Origin: Motiliproteus sp. MSK22-1
GTDB lineage: Bacteria > Pseudomonadota > Gammaproteobacteria > Pseudomonadales > Balneatricaceae
NCBI RefSeq assembly: GCF_001968815.1
Contig: NZ_MIEQ01000044.1
Coordinates: 248,001 to 312,000 of the forward strand
Reading direction: 5' to 3'
DNA length: 64,000 nucleotides
The position numbers were made by a program, and so were the translations under genes. Positions 1 to 9,422 of this stretch are shown here, in pieces (positions within the stretch are counted from its first letter, which is position 1; each line of letters begins with the position of its first letter). The notes under the pieces were generated by a model. That model saw nothing but the letters and a program-made list of their open reading frames with translations. It did no database searches and had not been told where the DNA came from.

Positions 1-26
1 TGCTGCCAGAAGGCAACATATGTTGA
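1..26 (+). CDS. possible C-terminal tail of the upstream gene (leuS in relatives)
   Basis: The frame beginning at base 3 is open and stops at TGA 24-26, overlapping the lptE start (ATG 20-22). In many gammaproteobacteria leuS (leucyl-tRNA synthetase) sits directly before lptE, so this may be its last codons. Only eight codons are visible, so the identity rests on gene order alone. Confidence 0.25.
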
Positions 27-523
27 AAAGACTAAGTATTTGTGCCACAGCCCTTTTATGCGTATTGCTGAGCGCCTGTGGATTCAAACTAAGAGGAGAC
101 GTTGAGGTACCGGAAACCCTGCAACGTGTATATCTCAGTGTTAGCCATGAAACAGCTACGGTGAAATCTGTAAAACGCTTGTTAAGAGGGAATGGCATTG
201 AGATGGTTAGCGTACCGGAGGCTGCACCTTACCAGCTACAGATTTTATCGGAATCCAGTGAGCGAAGAGCAGCGACACTGAACTCCCGCGCAAAAACTGA
301 AGAATATGAGCTACGCTCAACGCTTCAGTTCCAGATTCTCGACAAAGATAAAAAGCCGGTTCTGACACCAGAAATGCTGATAACAGAGCAGGTTTATACT
401 TTTGACGAGAACAATGTTAATGCCAAAGACGCTGAAGAGGCCCTTTTACGCCGCGAAATGAGAGACGACCTTGCACGTCAGCTGGTCCGACGATATCTGG
501 GACTCGCTGCGCGGAAGAATTAA
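20..523 (+). CDS. lptE: LPS-assembly lipoprotein LptE
   Basis: Outer-membrane lipoprotein that plugs the LptD barrel and assists lipopolysaccharide insertion at the cell surface. The 167-residue product begins with a basic n-region, a hydrophobic core and a lipobox LLSAC with Cys20 as the lipidated residue, followed by the GFKLRG sequence typical of mature LptE. Length is normal for the family. GAAGG at 9-13 sits 6 nt before the ATG, supporting this start. holA follows closely, matching the common leuS-lptE-holA operon. Identification is from signal peptide, mature N-terminus and gene order. Confidence 0.93.
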   Translation: MLKRLSICATALLCVLLSACGFKLRGDVEVPETLQRVYLSVSHETATVKSVKRLLRGNGIEMVSVPEAAPYQLQILSESSERRAATLNSRAKTEEYELRSTLQFQILDKDKKPVLTPEMLITEQVYTFDENNVNAKDAEEALLRREMRDDLARQLVRRYLGLAARKN

Positions 524-533
524 AGGAGTTTTC

Positions 534-1553
534 TTGAAGTTACCTCCGGAGCAATTGGGCACACACCTTAAACAACGCAAAGCAGGCTTGCTGCCAGTCT
601 ATCTGTTGAGTGGTGACGAGCCTCTTTTGGTACAGGAAGCTGGCGACCAGTTAAGGCAAACAGCGCGGGCCCTGGGGTTTGACGAACGTGAAGTTATGCA
701 TGCCGATAATAGCTTCCAGTGGGAGGAACTGCTAGACCGAACCAGCAGTCTCTCATTATTTTCTGAAAAATTACTCATAGAACTGCATATCCCTAACGGC
801 AAACCTGGTCCCAAGGGAACAGAGATCCTCAACCTTTGCCTTCAATCCCCTTCTCCAGATACTCTGATATTAATCTTCTGCCCTAAGCTTGATGCCAATA
901 CTCAAAAATCAAAATGGTACAAAACTGTTGATAAAGCCGGTGCAACACTGGCCTTCTGGCCCGTCGAAATAGAGCGATTACCCGCCTGGATCCAGAACCG
1001 CTTTCAGCGAGCTAATATTCAGATTACAGCCGATGCTGTTCAGCTACTGACAGAACGTGTAGAGGGTAATCTTTTGGCGGCAAGTCAGGAAATTGAAAAA
1101 CTCCAATTACTCTACCCAGAACAGCCAATCACTGAAGAAGAAATTATTTCCAGTGTTGCCGACAACTCCCGTTATGATTTGTTTACGCTTGCAGATACTG
1201 CGCTTCGGGGAGATTCCAACCGTTGTCTTAAAATCTTACAGGGACTTAAATCAGAGGGAACTGACGCAACGTTGATCCTCTGGGCTCTCAGTCGTGATCT
1301 GCGAACCCTTGTAAGCCTGAATCATGAATCGGGTTCCGGAAGCCTATCAGAAGCTCAGTTTAAAAAGCATCGGATCTGGGGAAAACGAAAAGGATTAATC
1401 AATAAAGCCCTGCGCCGTCTTTCCACTAAACGACTCACGTCTTTACTACAGCGCTGTAGCGAGGTGGATCAGGCGATTAAAGGTGTTAAACACCAATCTC
1501 CATGGATATTGTTAACCGATATCACCATCGAGATGGCGGGTGGCATAAGGTAA
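534..1553 (+). CDS. holA: DNA polymerase III subunit delta
   Basis: Delta subunit of the clamp-loader complex, which opens the beta sliding clamp during replication. The product is about 339 residues, close to E. coli HolA. The N-terminal LPVYLLSGDEPLL stretch is the degenerate nucleotide-binding region typical of delta, and the C-terminal helical domain ends in a conserved-looking HQSPWILL segment. The frame is open from TTG 471, but that would overlap lptE by 53 nt. I prefer TTG 534, which has AAGGAG at 523-528 five bases upstream. It lies just after lptE and is probably co-transcribed with it. Confidence 0.92.
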   Translation: MKLPPEQLGTHLKQRKAGLLPVYLLSGDEPLLVQEAGDQLRQTARALGFDEREVMHADNSFQWEELLDRTSSLSLFSEKLLIELHIPNGKPGPKGTEILNLCLQSPSPDTLILIFCPKLDANTQKSKWYKTVDKAGATLAFWPVEIERLPAWIQNRFQRANIQITADAVQLLTERVEGNLLAASQEIEKLQLLYPEQPITEEEIISSVADNSRYDLFTLADTALRGDSNRCLKILQGLKSEGTDATLILWALSRDLRTLVSLNHESGSGSLSEAQFKKHRIWGKRKGLINKALRRLSTKRLTSLLQRCSEVDQAIKGVKHQSPWILLTDITIEMAGGIR

Positions 1554-1755
1554 CCTCCAGCTGTTTACCCGTTTCTGTATATTCCTTCAGTCAGCGACAA
1601 ATCCACTTGTGTCAGCAGTGAAGCCTTCGCTCGGAGCAAATATATTGACTTAGCTCAATATCCGACAGAACGTATACTGCTCCAGATCAACACTAAACTA
1701 TATGTGTGGTGCTATGTTAGGTATTGGGAAAATTCATTCTTATAAACTTAAAGCT

Positions 1756-2352
1756 ATGAAATCTGAACGAGGATTTACGTTAGTAGAGCTGATGGTGACA
1801 GTTATTGTAGTCGCCGTTTTGGCTGGTATTGTCGCCCCTAGCTATGAGCAGTTTGTAAAAGACAACCGACTATCCAGTCAAATTAACTCACTTATCGGCT
1901 CATTGCATTTCGCACGAAGTGAAGCAACCCTGAGACGAAGCATCGTCACTATGTGCGCGAGCACTGATACTTCCAGCTGCAACACTGTTAACTGGGAACA
2001 AGGCTGGATTGTTTTTACCGATGCTAGCAATAATGGCAATGCCGTTGTAGATGGAACAGACGAATTACTTCGCTTTCAGGAGAAGCTAGATGGTGGGAAT
2101 ATCCTTCGAACATCCGGGTTCAGTTTCGCAACAGACGGTCAACTCTCATTTGCACCTACTGGTTTTATGCGTACAGGTACGACCAGTTCTGCCACAGCAG
2201 GCACGTTTACCCTATGTGATGACCGCGGCTCTGAGGAAGCTCGAGGAGTGATATTAACAATAGCCGGAGCATCCAGGCTAGCGGTCGATGAAAATGGAAA
2301 CGGTCGCCGCGACAATCATGACGGAGGGGGCAACAGCCTTTTGTGTCCATGA
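1756..2352 (+). CDS. type IV minor pilin, GspH/FimT family (FimT/FimU-like)
   Basis: Minor pilin thought to help prime type IV pilus assembly at the inner membrane. The leader MKSERG precedes a prepilin-peptidase site (G/FTLVELMV) with Glu at position 5 of the mature protein, then a hydrophobic helix and a GspH-type C-terminal domain with paired cysteines. The frame is open from ATG 1702 with another ATG at 1714, but ATG 1756 gives a normal six-residue leader; no start has a strong ribosome site. It is the first gene of a six-gene pilin operon and its stop overlaps the pilV start (ATGA). FimT and FimU cannot be separated by eye. Confidence 0.85.
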   Translation: MKSERGFTLVELMVTVIVVAVLAGIVAPSYEQFVKDNRLSSQINSLIGSLHFARSEATLRRSIVTMCASTDTSSCNTVNWEQGWIVFTDASNNGNAVVDGTDELLRFQEKLDGGNILRTSGFSFATDGQLSFAPTGFMRTGTTSSATAGTFTLCDDRGSEEARGVILTIAGASRLAVDENGNGRRDNHDGGGNSLLCP

Positions 2353-2900
2353 AAAAACATACCATTAGGAAAGGCAAACTAAGAACGAACCAAGGTTTCA
2401 GTATGTTGGAAGTGCTTATTAGCCTTGTATTACTAACCAGTGTTTTACTCGGCGCCACGGCAATGCAATTAACCAGCTTACAGAACAATCGAGGGGCTTT
2501 CTATCGTTCGCAAGCAAGCATAATAGCCGCAGATATTGCAGATCGAATCAGGGTTAACTCATCTTATGCAGCTAGCTCAATGGCAGCTTACAGTTTTAAT
2601 AGTGTTTCATCTGCCATCCCAGCAAATGGCAATTGCATCACAGCAGAAGAAGGCTGCACCGCAGCAAGTCTCGCTCAACAGGATCTTAGAGAGTGGGCAG
2701 AAAACTTTTCTGATGTTGCCGGTGTTGGAAATGATAACTCAAACTACACTGCCTTATTACCTGGCGGATCGGGCTCAGTAACAGCTAGCGGAGCTATTTA
2801 TATGGTGCAAGTAAACTGGACAGAACTCGATTGGAATATAACAACTGATACAAACAAAGCGCTCACCACAAAGAGTTTCACACTGGATTTCTCTTTGTAG
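2349..2900 (+). CDS. pilV: type IV pilus minor pilin PilV
   Basis: Minor pilin of the PilVWX group that forms the tip-associated priming complex with PilY1. The N-terminus has a basic leader ending in QG, then FSMLEVLISLVLLT, the prepilin cleavage motif and hydrophobic helix. The following region (ALIAADIADRIRVNS-like) matches the PilV pattern of helix then conserved RIRVN. About 183 residues. ATG 2349 overlaps the preceding stop in an ATGA arrangement, indicating translational coupling; an upstream GTG at 2343 is a less likely start. pilW follows after 10 nt. Confidence 0.85.
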   Translation: MKKHTIRKGKLRTNQGFSMLEVLISLVLLTSVLLGATAMQLTSLQNNRGAFYRSQASIIAADIADRIRVNSSYAASSMAAYSFNSVSSAIPANGNCITAEEGCTAASLAQQDLREWAENFSDVAGVGNDNSNYTALLPGGSGSVTASGAIYMVQVNWTELDWNITTDTNKALTTKSFTLDFSL

Positions 2901-2910
2901 GACTAGACAT

Positions 2911-3702
2911 ATGACACTCAAGAAGCAACAAGGATTATCACTAATAGAGCTAATGGTAGCTTTAGCTGTTAGTTCATTTTTGATGCTGGGCGTTTTTGAG
3001 ATATTTATCGGTAGTAGCTCCAATGATCGAATTGCAAAAAGTTTCGCACGGATTCAAGAAAATGGTCGTATAGCACTGGAGCTAATGGGTCGAAATATTC
3101 GTATGGCGGGCTCTCAGGGACTAAATGCAGGCACTCAACCTTTAAGCGACGGTATTAATGGCTTCGAAATAGGACATCAGAGTTGGTCAACCAGACCGAC
3201 GGAGTTAAACACGATATCGGGAGTTCTAAACGGCACCGACGTCATTTACATCAAGTTTATAGATGCAAGTGGTAGTGCAAATAACCTTGCTTACTACGTC
3301 AAGGATACAGGACGTAACAACGACAATGGCAAGGATGTTTACGCTCTTTACCAATTTGATCAGACAACAGGCAGCGAACAAGAACTGGTAGAGGGCATCG
3401 AACAACTACAGATCACTTATGGGCAGTTATTAAAAACCGGCAATATTCGATTCGTTCCAGTCGATGATGCCAACATGGACTTTGAATACAGCGAGAATGA
3501 AAAAGGAGTAGTTGCGGTCAGATTTTCCATTTTAGTGGCAGGAAACTCTCCTGTGCTGCAAGCAAATGATAACTCCACTTACGCTCTGGCAGGTACTTAT
3601 GTAGCACCCGCTGGCACGGGAGGGGCTGAAGCAACCCACCCGGTCGATCGCTACTTGAGACGCGTATTTTCCAGCACGGTATATCTGAGGAACTACGAGT
3701 GA
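2911..3702 (+). CDS. pilW: type IV pilus assembly protein PilW
   Basis: Minor pilin needed for pilus assembly together with PilV, PilX and PilY1. The leader MTLKKQQG is followed by LSLIELMVALAVSSF, so cleavage should fall after Gly8 with Glu5 in the mature protein. The helix continues into ENGRIALELMGRNIRMAG, a signature of PilW. The product is 263 residues, shorter than some homologues but complete. GTAGGA lies upstream of the ATG. Its stop overlaps the GTG start of pilX (GTGA), so the two are translationally coupled. Confidence 0.87.
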   Translation: MTLKKQQGLSLIELMVALAVSSFLMLGVFEIFIGSSSNDRIAKSFARIQENGRIALELMGRNIRMAGSQGLNAGTQPLSDGINGFEIGHQSWSTRPTELNTISGVLNGTDVIYIKFIDASGSANNLAYYVKDTGRNNDNGKDVYALYQFDQTTGSEQELVEGIEQLQITYGQLLKTGNIRFVPVDDANMDFEYSENEKGVVAVRFSILVAGNSPVLQANDNSTYALAGTYVAPAGTGGAEATHPVDRYLRRVFSSTVYLRNYE

Positions 3703-4226
3703 ATGCCCAAAGATATAAGATAATTGCGACAAAAACTCAGCCCCGTTTTAACCGTCCGAAAAATATTGGACAGCGCCAACAGGGAATGATTTTGGTGGTA
3801 TGCATGCTCGTTGTATTGGTGGTAACACTAATCGTTGTCAGTGGAACAAGCACGTCCTCCCTGGAGGAGCAAGCCGCAACAAACGCGCAAACGTATAACC
3901 GAACTTTTCAAGCAGCTGAAAGTGGAATATCTGTTGCCATCGATGATCAGGATATGATGAACGAAGCACTTGACGATAACACGACCTGTACCTCAAGCAC
4001 CGCTTCTGTTCAGACAACAACACCTGGCGTTACTGCAACAGTCCAACTTACGTTTATTGATCGCAACCACTCAGACGGAGATGAGATAGGTACATATGTA
4101 GCCTTCAGATTTGATTCAGTTGGCACTGGTGAAATGGTTGACATGAAAAGTGCCACGACTATCCGACAAGGATTTAATCGGCGCGTCCCAACCGGTGACA
4201 ACAACACAAAGGTGCCAACCTGCTAA
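3699..4226 (+). CDS. pilX: type IV pilus assembly protein PilX
   Basis: Minor pilin of the priming complex. The N-terminal tail before the cleavage site is long (about 29 residues), ending QRQQG, then MILVVCMLVVLVVTLIVVSG forms the hydrophobic helix. PilX proteins characteristically have this MILVV type of mature N-terminus. The motif SLEEQAATNAQTYNRTFQAAESG is the PilX N-terminal signature. A CTSS/PTC cysteine pair lies in the globular part. Start GTG 3699 overlaps the pilW stop. pilY1 follows after about 15 nt. The protein is 175 residues. Confidence 0.85.
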   Translation: MNAQRYKIIATKTQPRFNRPKNIGQRQQGMILVVCMLVVLVVTLIVVSGTSTSSLEEQAATNAQTYNRTFQAAESGISVAIDDQDMMNEALDDNTTCTSSTASVQTTTPGVTATVQLTFIDRNHSDGDEIGTYVAFRFDSVGTGEMVDMKSATTIRQGFNRRVPTGDNNTKVPTC

Positions 4227-4241
4227 GCAGTGGAGATAATC

Positions 4242-7200
4242 ATGACCAGTTATCGTAAGTCTCAGATGAAAGCAGTTCTATGGAGCTTCCTGGCAACCGT
4301 AGTTGTATGTACGCCTGCCTGGGCGGACGATACCGAAATTTATTTTGGCGGTACCACCACCAGTGTGACGGTCAAGCCCAATGTCCTTTTTGTTTTAGAC
4401 ACTTCGGGCTCAATGACAAGCACAGATGGGGGAAGTACCACCCGCCTGGCCAGAATGAAGGAAGCATTAACAAATATTCTGAATAGCGCCCAGGATATCA
4501 ACGTCGGTTTAATGCGATTTACAAACCCGGGAGGTCCTGTTTTATATCCTGTCAGCTATATCGACGAAGAAATAACTTCCGATAGCCAACAAACAGCAAT
4601 CACTGGTGTTCTTGCGTCAGCCATTAGCTCAGGTGATGATGACGTAGAAGAAGACAATAGTGGTGTCGTAACTATGGATTCGACAACGTTGGATATGGCG
4701 ACCATCACCACTTCAGCCAGCACCACTGATGTTAGCGTACGAGTTAGCAGTGGTAACGACGATGCCGAAGAAAAAGTCAGTAATGGTGATATGAACCGCA
4801 CCAGCACTGATTTAGAACTAATGCATGAATCGAGTGAACAAATAGTCGGTATCCGTTTCGATAGCGTAGACATCCCAGTTGGATCCACCATTGTCAGCGC
4901 AAAAATAACCTTTGAAATTGATGAAGAACACTCTGAATCCAGTGACGATGTAAGCATTCGTATTTCAGCACAGGATTCTGACGATCCGGTTAGTTTTGGT
5001 AGCAGTGACAATAATATTTCCGGCTCAGGCAGGCCTAAAACCACTGCTAATACTTCCTGGACAATCACGACAAGCCCGGCTGTTAATAATGACTTGATTA
5101 CCCCTGATCTCACCTCTCTGGTTCAGGAAGTTGTAGACCGTAGCGGCTGGGCTCCCAACAACGCTATGGTATTTATACTGGAGCACATCAGCGGCGACGG
5201 CGTACGCTGGGTGGAATCGTACAATGGTGAGAGCGGATCAGCCCCCTTACTGGAGATTACCTATGAGTCAGGTACCAGTGGCACCACCAATCAAACTACC
5301 GGACTGCGATTCTCCGACCTCGCTATTCCTCAGGGCGCTACAATAACCTCGGCAAGTATCAGTTTCACAGCAGAAGGAGCAACCAGTGATCCAACCTCTC
5401 TTGTTATTCACGCAGAAGCCGCTGATCAAAGTAGTGGATTTAGTGCTACTCCAAATGATGTAACCGGTCGTACAACAACGACGGCATCCGTTGGATGGAA
5501 TACGATGGGCCCTTGGACCGGAAATGCCTCTTACCAGTCCCCGGACCTGACGAATATTGTCCAGGAAATCGTTGATCGTTCAGGCTGGTGCGGCGGCAAC
5601 AGCATGAATTTTATTATCAGCGGTTCCGGCTTGAGATCAGCTAAAAGTTATGAAAACTCTCCTAGTGAGGCCCCTACTCTGAGCATAACTTTCGATCCTG
5701 ACAGCAACCCCACTGGTTGCGTTAATCAGGAATATAGTGTGCGTGTCAGTCAGAGTTCAGATGATGCGGAACAAATTGGTAGTTCAGTTAATTTAACCAG
5801 TAGCGACTTGGAGTTGGTCACTGATGGTAGCAGTAACCAGACTATTGGTATTAGATTCAACAACCTACAATTAAATCAGGGAACAGTTCTTTCTACGGCT
5901 TACCTTGAACTGGCAGTAGATGAAACAGGCTCGACAGAAAGCACTAGCCTGACCATTAAAGCTGAAGACACTGATAATTCAGTTACGTTTAACACCAGCA
6001 CGACCATTAGTAGCAGGTCAACTACAAGTGCCAGCATAAGTTGGGATATCACCGAGCAATGGAGCACAGAACACGAGCTCAAGCGAAGTCCGAATATTGC
6101 TTCCCTGATAAATGAGATAGTTGGGCGTAGCGGCTGGGAAGCCGGAAACAGTCTTACACTTATCATAACTGGCAGCGGCAAACGCGTTGTTGAATCCTAT
6201 GACGGCAGTAGCCTGGCTCCCCGGATAGTTTATTACGCCAGCCCTTCCGCGGTTCCGGAAAACACCAACACAGTAAGAAGCGAGCTGATTACCATTGTTA
6301 ACGATTTAGATCATAAGAGCGGTACACCTATTGTCGATACCCTGTATGAAGCAGCTCTCTACTATCGCGGTGATGCTGTCGACTACGGAAAAACCCGAGG
6401 CTCCGGCAGTGGCACTCGAGCGGAAACACGAGTATCTCATCCAGGTTCGTATACAGGCGGCACACTAGTGCAACCGACCGGATGTACAAGCGAAAACCTA
6501 GGCTCTTCAAGCTGTGTGGATGAAGAGATTACGGGTAATCCTGTCTATAAATCACCAATAACGGAGTCCTGTCAGTCTAACCATATTGTTCTTCTAACGG
6601 ATGGTTATGCCAGTGTTAATACCTCCGCTAGCAAAGTAAGAACTCTGACTGGAGATGCTTCCTGTATCGACTCCGGTTCAGCAGCATGTGGTCCTGAGAT
6701 TGTCCGCTTTTTGCGAAATGTTGACCAATTGTCCATGAATGACGATCAAAAAATTGTTACTCATACGATAGGCTTTAACTTCTCAGACCAGTGGTTACGG
6801 GATTTAGCTGAAACATATGGCGGTGGAGGTTTTTATGAGGCTAACTCAGCTACAGAGCTTACAACAGCATTCGATACTATTATCAAGTCTATACTGGCTA
6901 CTAATTCAACCTTCGCCAAGGCCGCAGTAACCGCCAGCCAGTACAGCCGATTCTATCATCGAGACGATATCTATTTTGCACTGTTCAAGCCACAGGAAAC
7001 GGCCAAATGGCTCGGTAATCTAAAACGTTACAAGCTGACTCCTGATGCTGAAATCTACGATAACAGCCTGACACCCAAGCCAGCTGTAGATCCAGACTCA
7101 GGCTTTTTCGCAGATAATAGCCAAAGCTTCTGGGTTGACGACGACAGCGCTGACGGTGATAGCGGCATCGATGAGGATGATGCTCGCCCAGATGGCGGAG

Positions 7201-8909
7201 ATATAACAAAGGGCGGCGCTGCTCATCGACTGCCCAGCACTCGAAAACTGTTTACGAATATCGCAGGCTCAAATCTGAATGTTACCAATAACCTCCTGCA
7301 CGAGGACAACACTGGTAACCTTACTAAGGCTGTCTTGGGGATTGATGCCCAATCAGATGAATACAGAACGGATCTGCTGCAATGGGCTCGCGGGCTGGAT
7401 AGTGCCGATGAAAAACGTAATCAAATGGGTGATGTGTTGCATAGTCAACCCATAATTCTTACCTATGATTCAACCCCAACAACTCCAGATAGCACAATCT
7501 ACTTCGGTAGCAATGAAGGCTACCTACACGCTGTTAACGCAGACACTGGTGTTGAACAATTTGCATTTATCCCACAGGAATTATTGCCAAATTTAAATAC
7601 CTATTTCTCCAACCAGGCTGTTGATCCTCGTCCCTACGGTATTGATGGAAGCATTGTTGCCTGGACTAATGACGATGCCGGAGATGGTGATCTTTCTGAT
7701 ACCAATGACTTTGCCTACATCTATTTCGGCATGCGCCGAGGCGGGAGGAACTACTACGCACTGGACGTAACTGACCGGAACAACCCAACTGTACTGTGGC
7801 AGATAAACGGCGGCAGTGGAGATTTTGCAGAACTGGGTCAAACCTGGTCAACTCCGGTTAAAACAAAGGTTAAACTTAATGGCGTCTCAACTGATGTGCT
7901 GATATTCGGTGGAGGGTACGATGACAACCAGGATGATGTTACCGTGCGAACACCCGACAATATGGGAAATGCTATATTCATGGTTAATGCGGAAACAGGC
8001 GCATTAGTATGGTCTGCTGGAAATAACAGTTCGCATGACTTGGTACTTTCAAGCATGGACTACAGCATTCCGTCAGATTTACGAATGATTGATGTAGATT
8101 TCGATGATCATGTTGACCAGCTGTACGTAGGCGATATGGGCGGCCAAATCTGGCGCTTTGATATCAACAGTGGTGCAACATCGGCGAGCAACCTTGTGAA
8201 CGGGGCAGCGATAGCAAATCTGGCAGAATCCGGCACCACAGCAAATAATCGCCGTTTCTACAACGCACTTAGTTTGTCCTATGTGCTCGAGGGAACGCAT
8301 CGCTACCTCGCCCTCTCCGTTGGTTCTGGATTCCGGGCACATCCACTCAACACGTCCATTGAAGATCGTTTTTACATGATAAAGCTGACAGACGCTTTCA
8401 CTGCACCAACAACCTATCCTTCATACACGGAAGATGACCTTTATGATGCAACAGACAACCTGATCACTGAAGGCACCGACGAAGAACAGACTGCTGCTGA
8501 AACGGCTTTGTCCAACTCCGCTACTGATCGTAAACAGGGATGGTACATCAGACTCGGAACCAGTGGTGAGAAAGTCCTTGCTAAAGCCCTTACCGTAAAC
8601 AATCAGATAGTATTTACCACCTATGAACCAACACCATCATCATTAGGCACGTGCCAGGCGACCCAAGGAACAAATAGGATCTACGTGACCAGTCTGTTTG
8701 ATGCGACACCGAAAATTGATCAGGATGAAGATACAGCCATGACAGGATCAGATCGCTCCAAAGAAATAGTGACTGTAGGTTTCGGTGGAGCACCGACAGT
8801 TATGGCTGGGGAACAAAACAGTAATCTTTACACTGGTGCTGTCTCTCATTCCGATATAGATCTTGGTCCTGATTCCATAAGAACCTACTGGATGGAGGAG
8901 AATGAATAG
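4242..8909 (+). CDS. pilY1: type IV pilus tip adhesin/assembly factor PilY1 with inserted repeats
   Basis: Pilus-tip-associated protein controlling extension, retraction and surface sensing. ATG 4242 follows GGAG (4232-4235); a GTG at 4230 is in frame but lies on that ribosome site. Of about 1555 residues, 1-30 form a Sec signal peptide ending PAWA. A von Willebrand A fold starts near residue 45 with MIDAS-like DTSGSMTS, is interrupted by about 500 residues, and resumes near residue 680 with the NHIVLLTDGYAS strand. The insert holds three similar beta-rich units, each ending near V(D/G)RSGW. The C-terminal part (from about 1060) is the PilC/PilY1 beta-propeller, with a calcium-loop-like DVDFDDHVD near 1284. 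The insert is unusual. Confidence 0.92.
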   Translation: MTSYRKSQMKAVLWSFLATVVVCTPAWADDTEIYFGGTTTSVTVKPNVLFVLDTSGSMTSTDGGSTTRLARMKEALTNILNSAQDINVGLMRFTNPGGPVLYPVSYIDEEITSDSQQTAITGVLASAISSGDDDVEEDNSGVVTMDSTTLDMATITTSASTTDVSVRVSSGNDDAEEKVSNGDMNRTSTDLELMHESSEQIVGIRFDSVDIPVGSTIVSAKITFEIDEEHSESSDDVSIRISAQDSDDPVSFGSSDNNISGSGRPKTTANTSWTITTSPAVNNDLITPDLTSLVQEVVDRSGWAPNNAMVFILEHISGDGVRWVESYNGESGSAPLLEITYESGTSGTTNQTTGLRFSDLAIPQGATITSASISFTAEGATSDPTSLVIHAEAADQSSGFSATPNDVTGRTTTTASVGWNTMGPWTGNASYQSPDLTNIVQEIVDRSGWCGGNSMNFIISGSGLRSAKSYENSPSEAPTLSITFDPDSNPTGCVNQEYSVRVSQSSDDAEQIGSSVNLTSSDLELVTDGSSNQTIGIRFNNLQLNQGTVLSTAYLELAVDETGSTESTSLTIKAEDTDNSVTFNTSTTISSRSTTSASISWDITEQWSTEHELKRSPNIASLINEIVGRSGWEAGNSLTLIITGSGKRVVESYDGSSLAPRIVYYASPSAVPENTNTVRSELITIVNDLDHKSGTPIVDTLYEAALYYRGDAVDYGKTRGSGSGTRAETRVSHPGSYTGGTLVQPTGCTSENLGSSSCVDEEITGNPVYKSPITESCQSNHIVLLTDGYASVNTSASKVRTLTGDASCIDSGSAACGPEIVRFLRNVDQLSMNDDQKIVTHTIGFNFSDQWLRDLAETYGGGGFYEANSATELTTAFDTIIKSILATNSTFAKAAVTASQYSRFYHRDDIYFALFKPQETAKWLGNLKRYKLTPDAEIYDNSLTPKPAVDPDSGFFADNSQSFWVDDDSADGDSGIDEDDARPDGGDITKGGAAHRLPSTRKLFTNIAGSNLNVTNNLLHEDNTGNLTKAVLGIDAQSDEYRTDLLQWARGLDSADEKRNQMGDVLHSQPIILTYDSTPTTPDSTIYFGSNEGYLHAVNADTGVEQFAFIPQELLPNLNTYFSNQAVDPRPYGIDGSIVAWTNDDAGDGDLSDTNDFAYIYFGMRRGGRNYYALDVTDRNNPTVLWQINGGSGDFAELGQTWSTPVKTKVKLNGVSTDVLIFGGGYDDNQDDVTVRTPDNMGNAIFMVNAETGALVWSAGNNSSHDLVLSSMDYSIPSDLRMIDVDFDDHVDQLYVGDMGGQIWRFDINSGATSASNLVNGAAIANLAESGTTANNRRFYNALSLSYVLEGTHRYLALSVGSGFRAHPLNTSIEDRFYMIKLTDAFTAPTTYPSYTEDDLYDATDNLITEGTDEEQTAAETALSNSATDRKQGWYIRLGTSGEKVLAKALTVNNQIVFTTYEPTPSSLGTCQATQGTNRIYVTSLFDATPKIDQDEDTAMTGSDRSKEIVTVGFGGAPTVMAGEQNSNLYTGAVSHSDIDLGPDSIRTYWMEENE
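4725..6228 (+). repeat. three diverged tandem protein repeats inside PilY1
   Basis: Three units of about 140-180 codons lie at roughly 4725-5265, 5285-5700 and 5735-6228. Units one and three open with VRVS-S-DDAE and all three contain an (I/L)RF-(N/D)-L element, a helix-like LT-(L/I)VQE(V/I)VDRSGW or INEIVGRSGW segment, an aliphatic strand, and a closing (S/A)P-L-I-(T/Y) strand. Unit two lacks the opening strand. The pattern resembles carbohydrate-binding/DNRLRE-type beta sandwiches, but that assignment is inference. They split the von Willebrand domain of PilY1. Confidence 0.75.
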
Positions 8910-9364
8910 TGCAAATGTGCAAAAGCCCTGCAACAAAGCTCCGTGCACAAGGATTTACACTGATGGAATTAATGGTGGCAATGGCTATTATTGCGATCCT
9001 TTCCGCTATAGCGTACCCAAGCTATACCAGTATGCTGGTTAACAATCGGCGCTTAGAGGCACAAGGAGCTTTGATGGGGTTTGTCACTGCTATGGAACGT
9101 TATCGCGCTGATAACAGCACCTATGTCAGCGCAGCAGTTGGAACGGTATACCCGGCTCAGGCACCGATTGACTCTGGGGATAAGTTCTATGATTTAAGCA
9201 TCACTTCTCAAGCAGGCTCCAGCTATATCTTAAGAGCAACACCGATCAACAACACCAGCCAGGAAGATGATGGTTATCTGGAAATAACCTCTACGGGCAT
9301 AAAGCGATGGGATAAAGATAACAGCGGTTCAACAAACAGCAGTGAGAACACCTGGGATGACTAA
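8909..9364 (+). CDS. pilE: type IV pilin PilE-like minor pilin
   Basis: Type IV pilin closing the minor-pilin operon. After a 15-residue basic leader (ending RAQG) comes FTLMELMVAMAIIAILSAIAYPSYTSML, a textbook class IVa pilin helix with Glu5. The NRRLEAQGALMGFVTAMERYRADNSTY segment matches the PilE/minor pilin family, where a conserved YR helix follows. Length is 151 residues. GTG 8909 overlaps the pilY1 stop by one base and has GGAGGAG at 8894-8900, 8 nt upstream; ATG 8915 is the alternative. It may be a minor rather than the major pilin because of its genomic place. Confidence 0.87.
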   Translation: MQMCKSPATKLRAQGFTLMELMVAMAIIAILSAIAYPSYTSMLVNNRRLEAQGALMGFVTAMERYRADNSTYVSAAVGTVYPAQAPIDSGDKFYDLSITSQAGSSYILRATPINNTSQEDDGYLEITSTGIKRWDKDNSGSTNSSENTWDD

Positions 9365-9422
9365 GAGACAGGCTTAGCCGCCCGTCTCCTGGAAAAGATA
9401 ATATCAAGGGGCAAGAAGGAGA

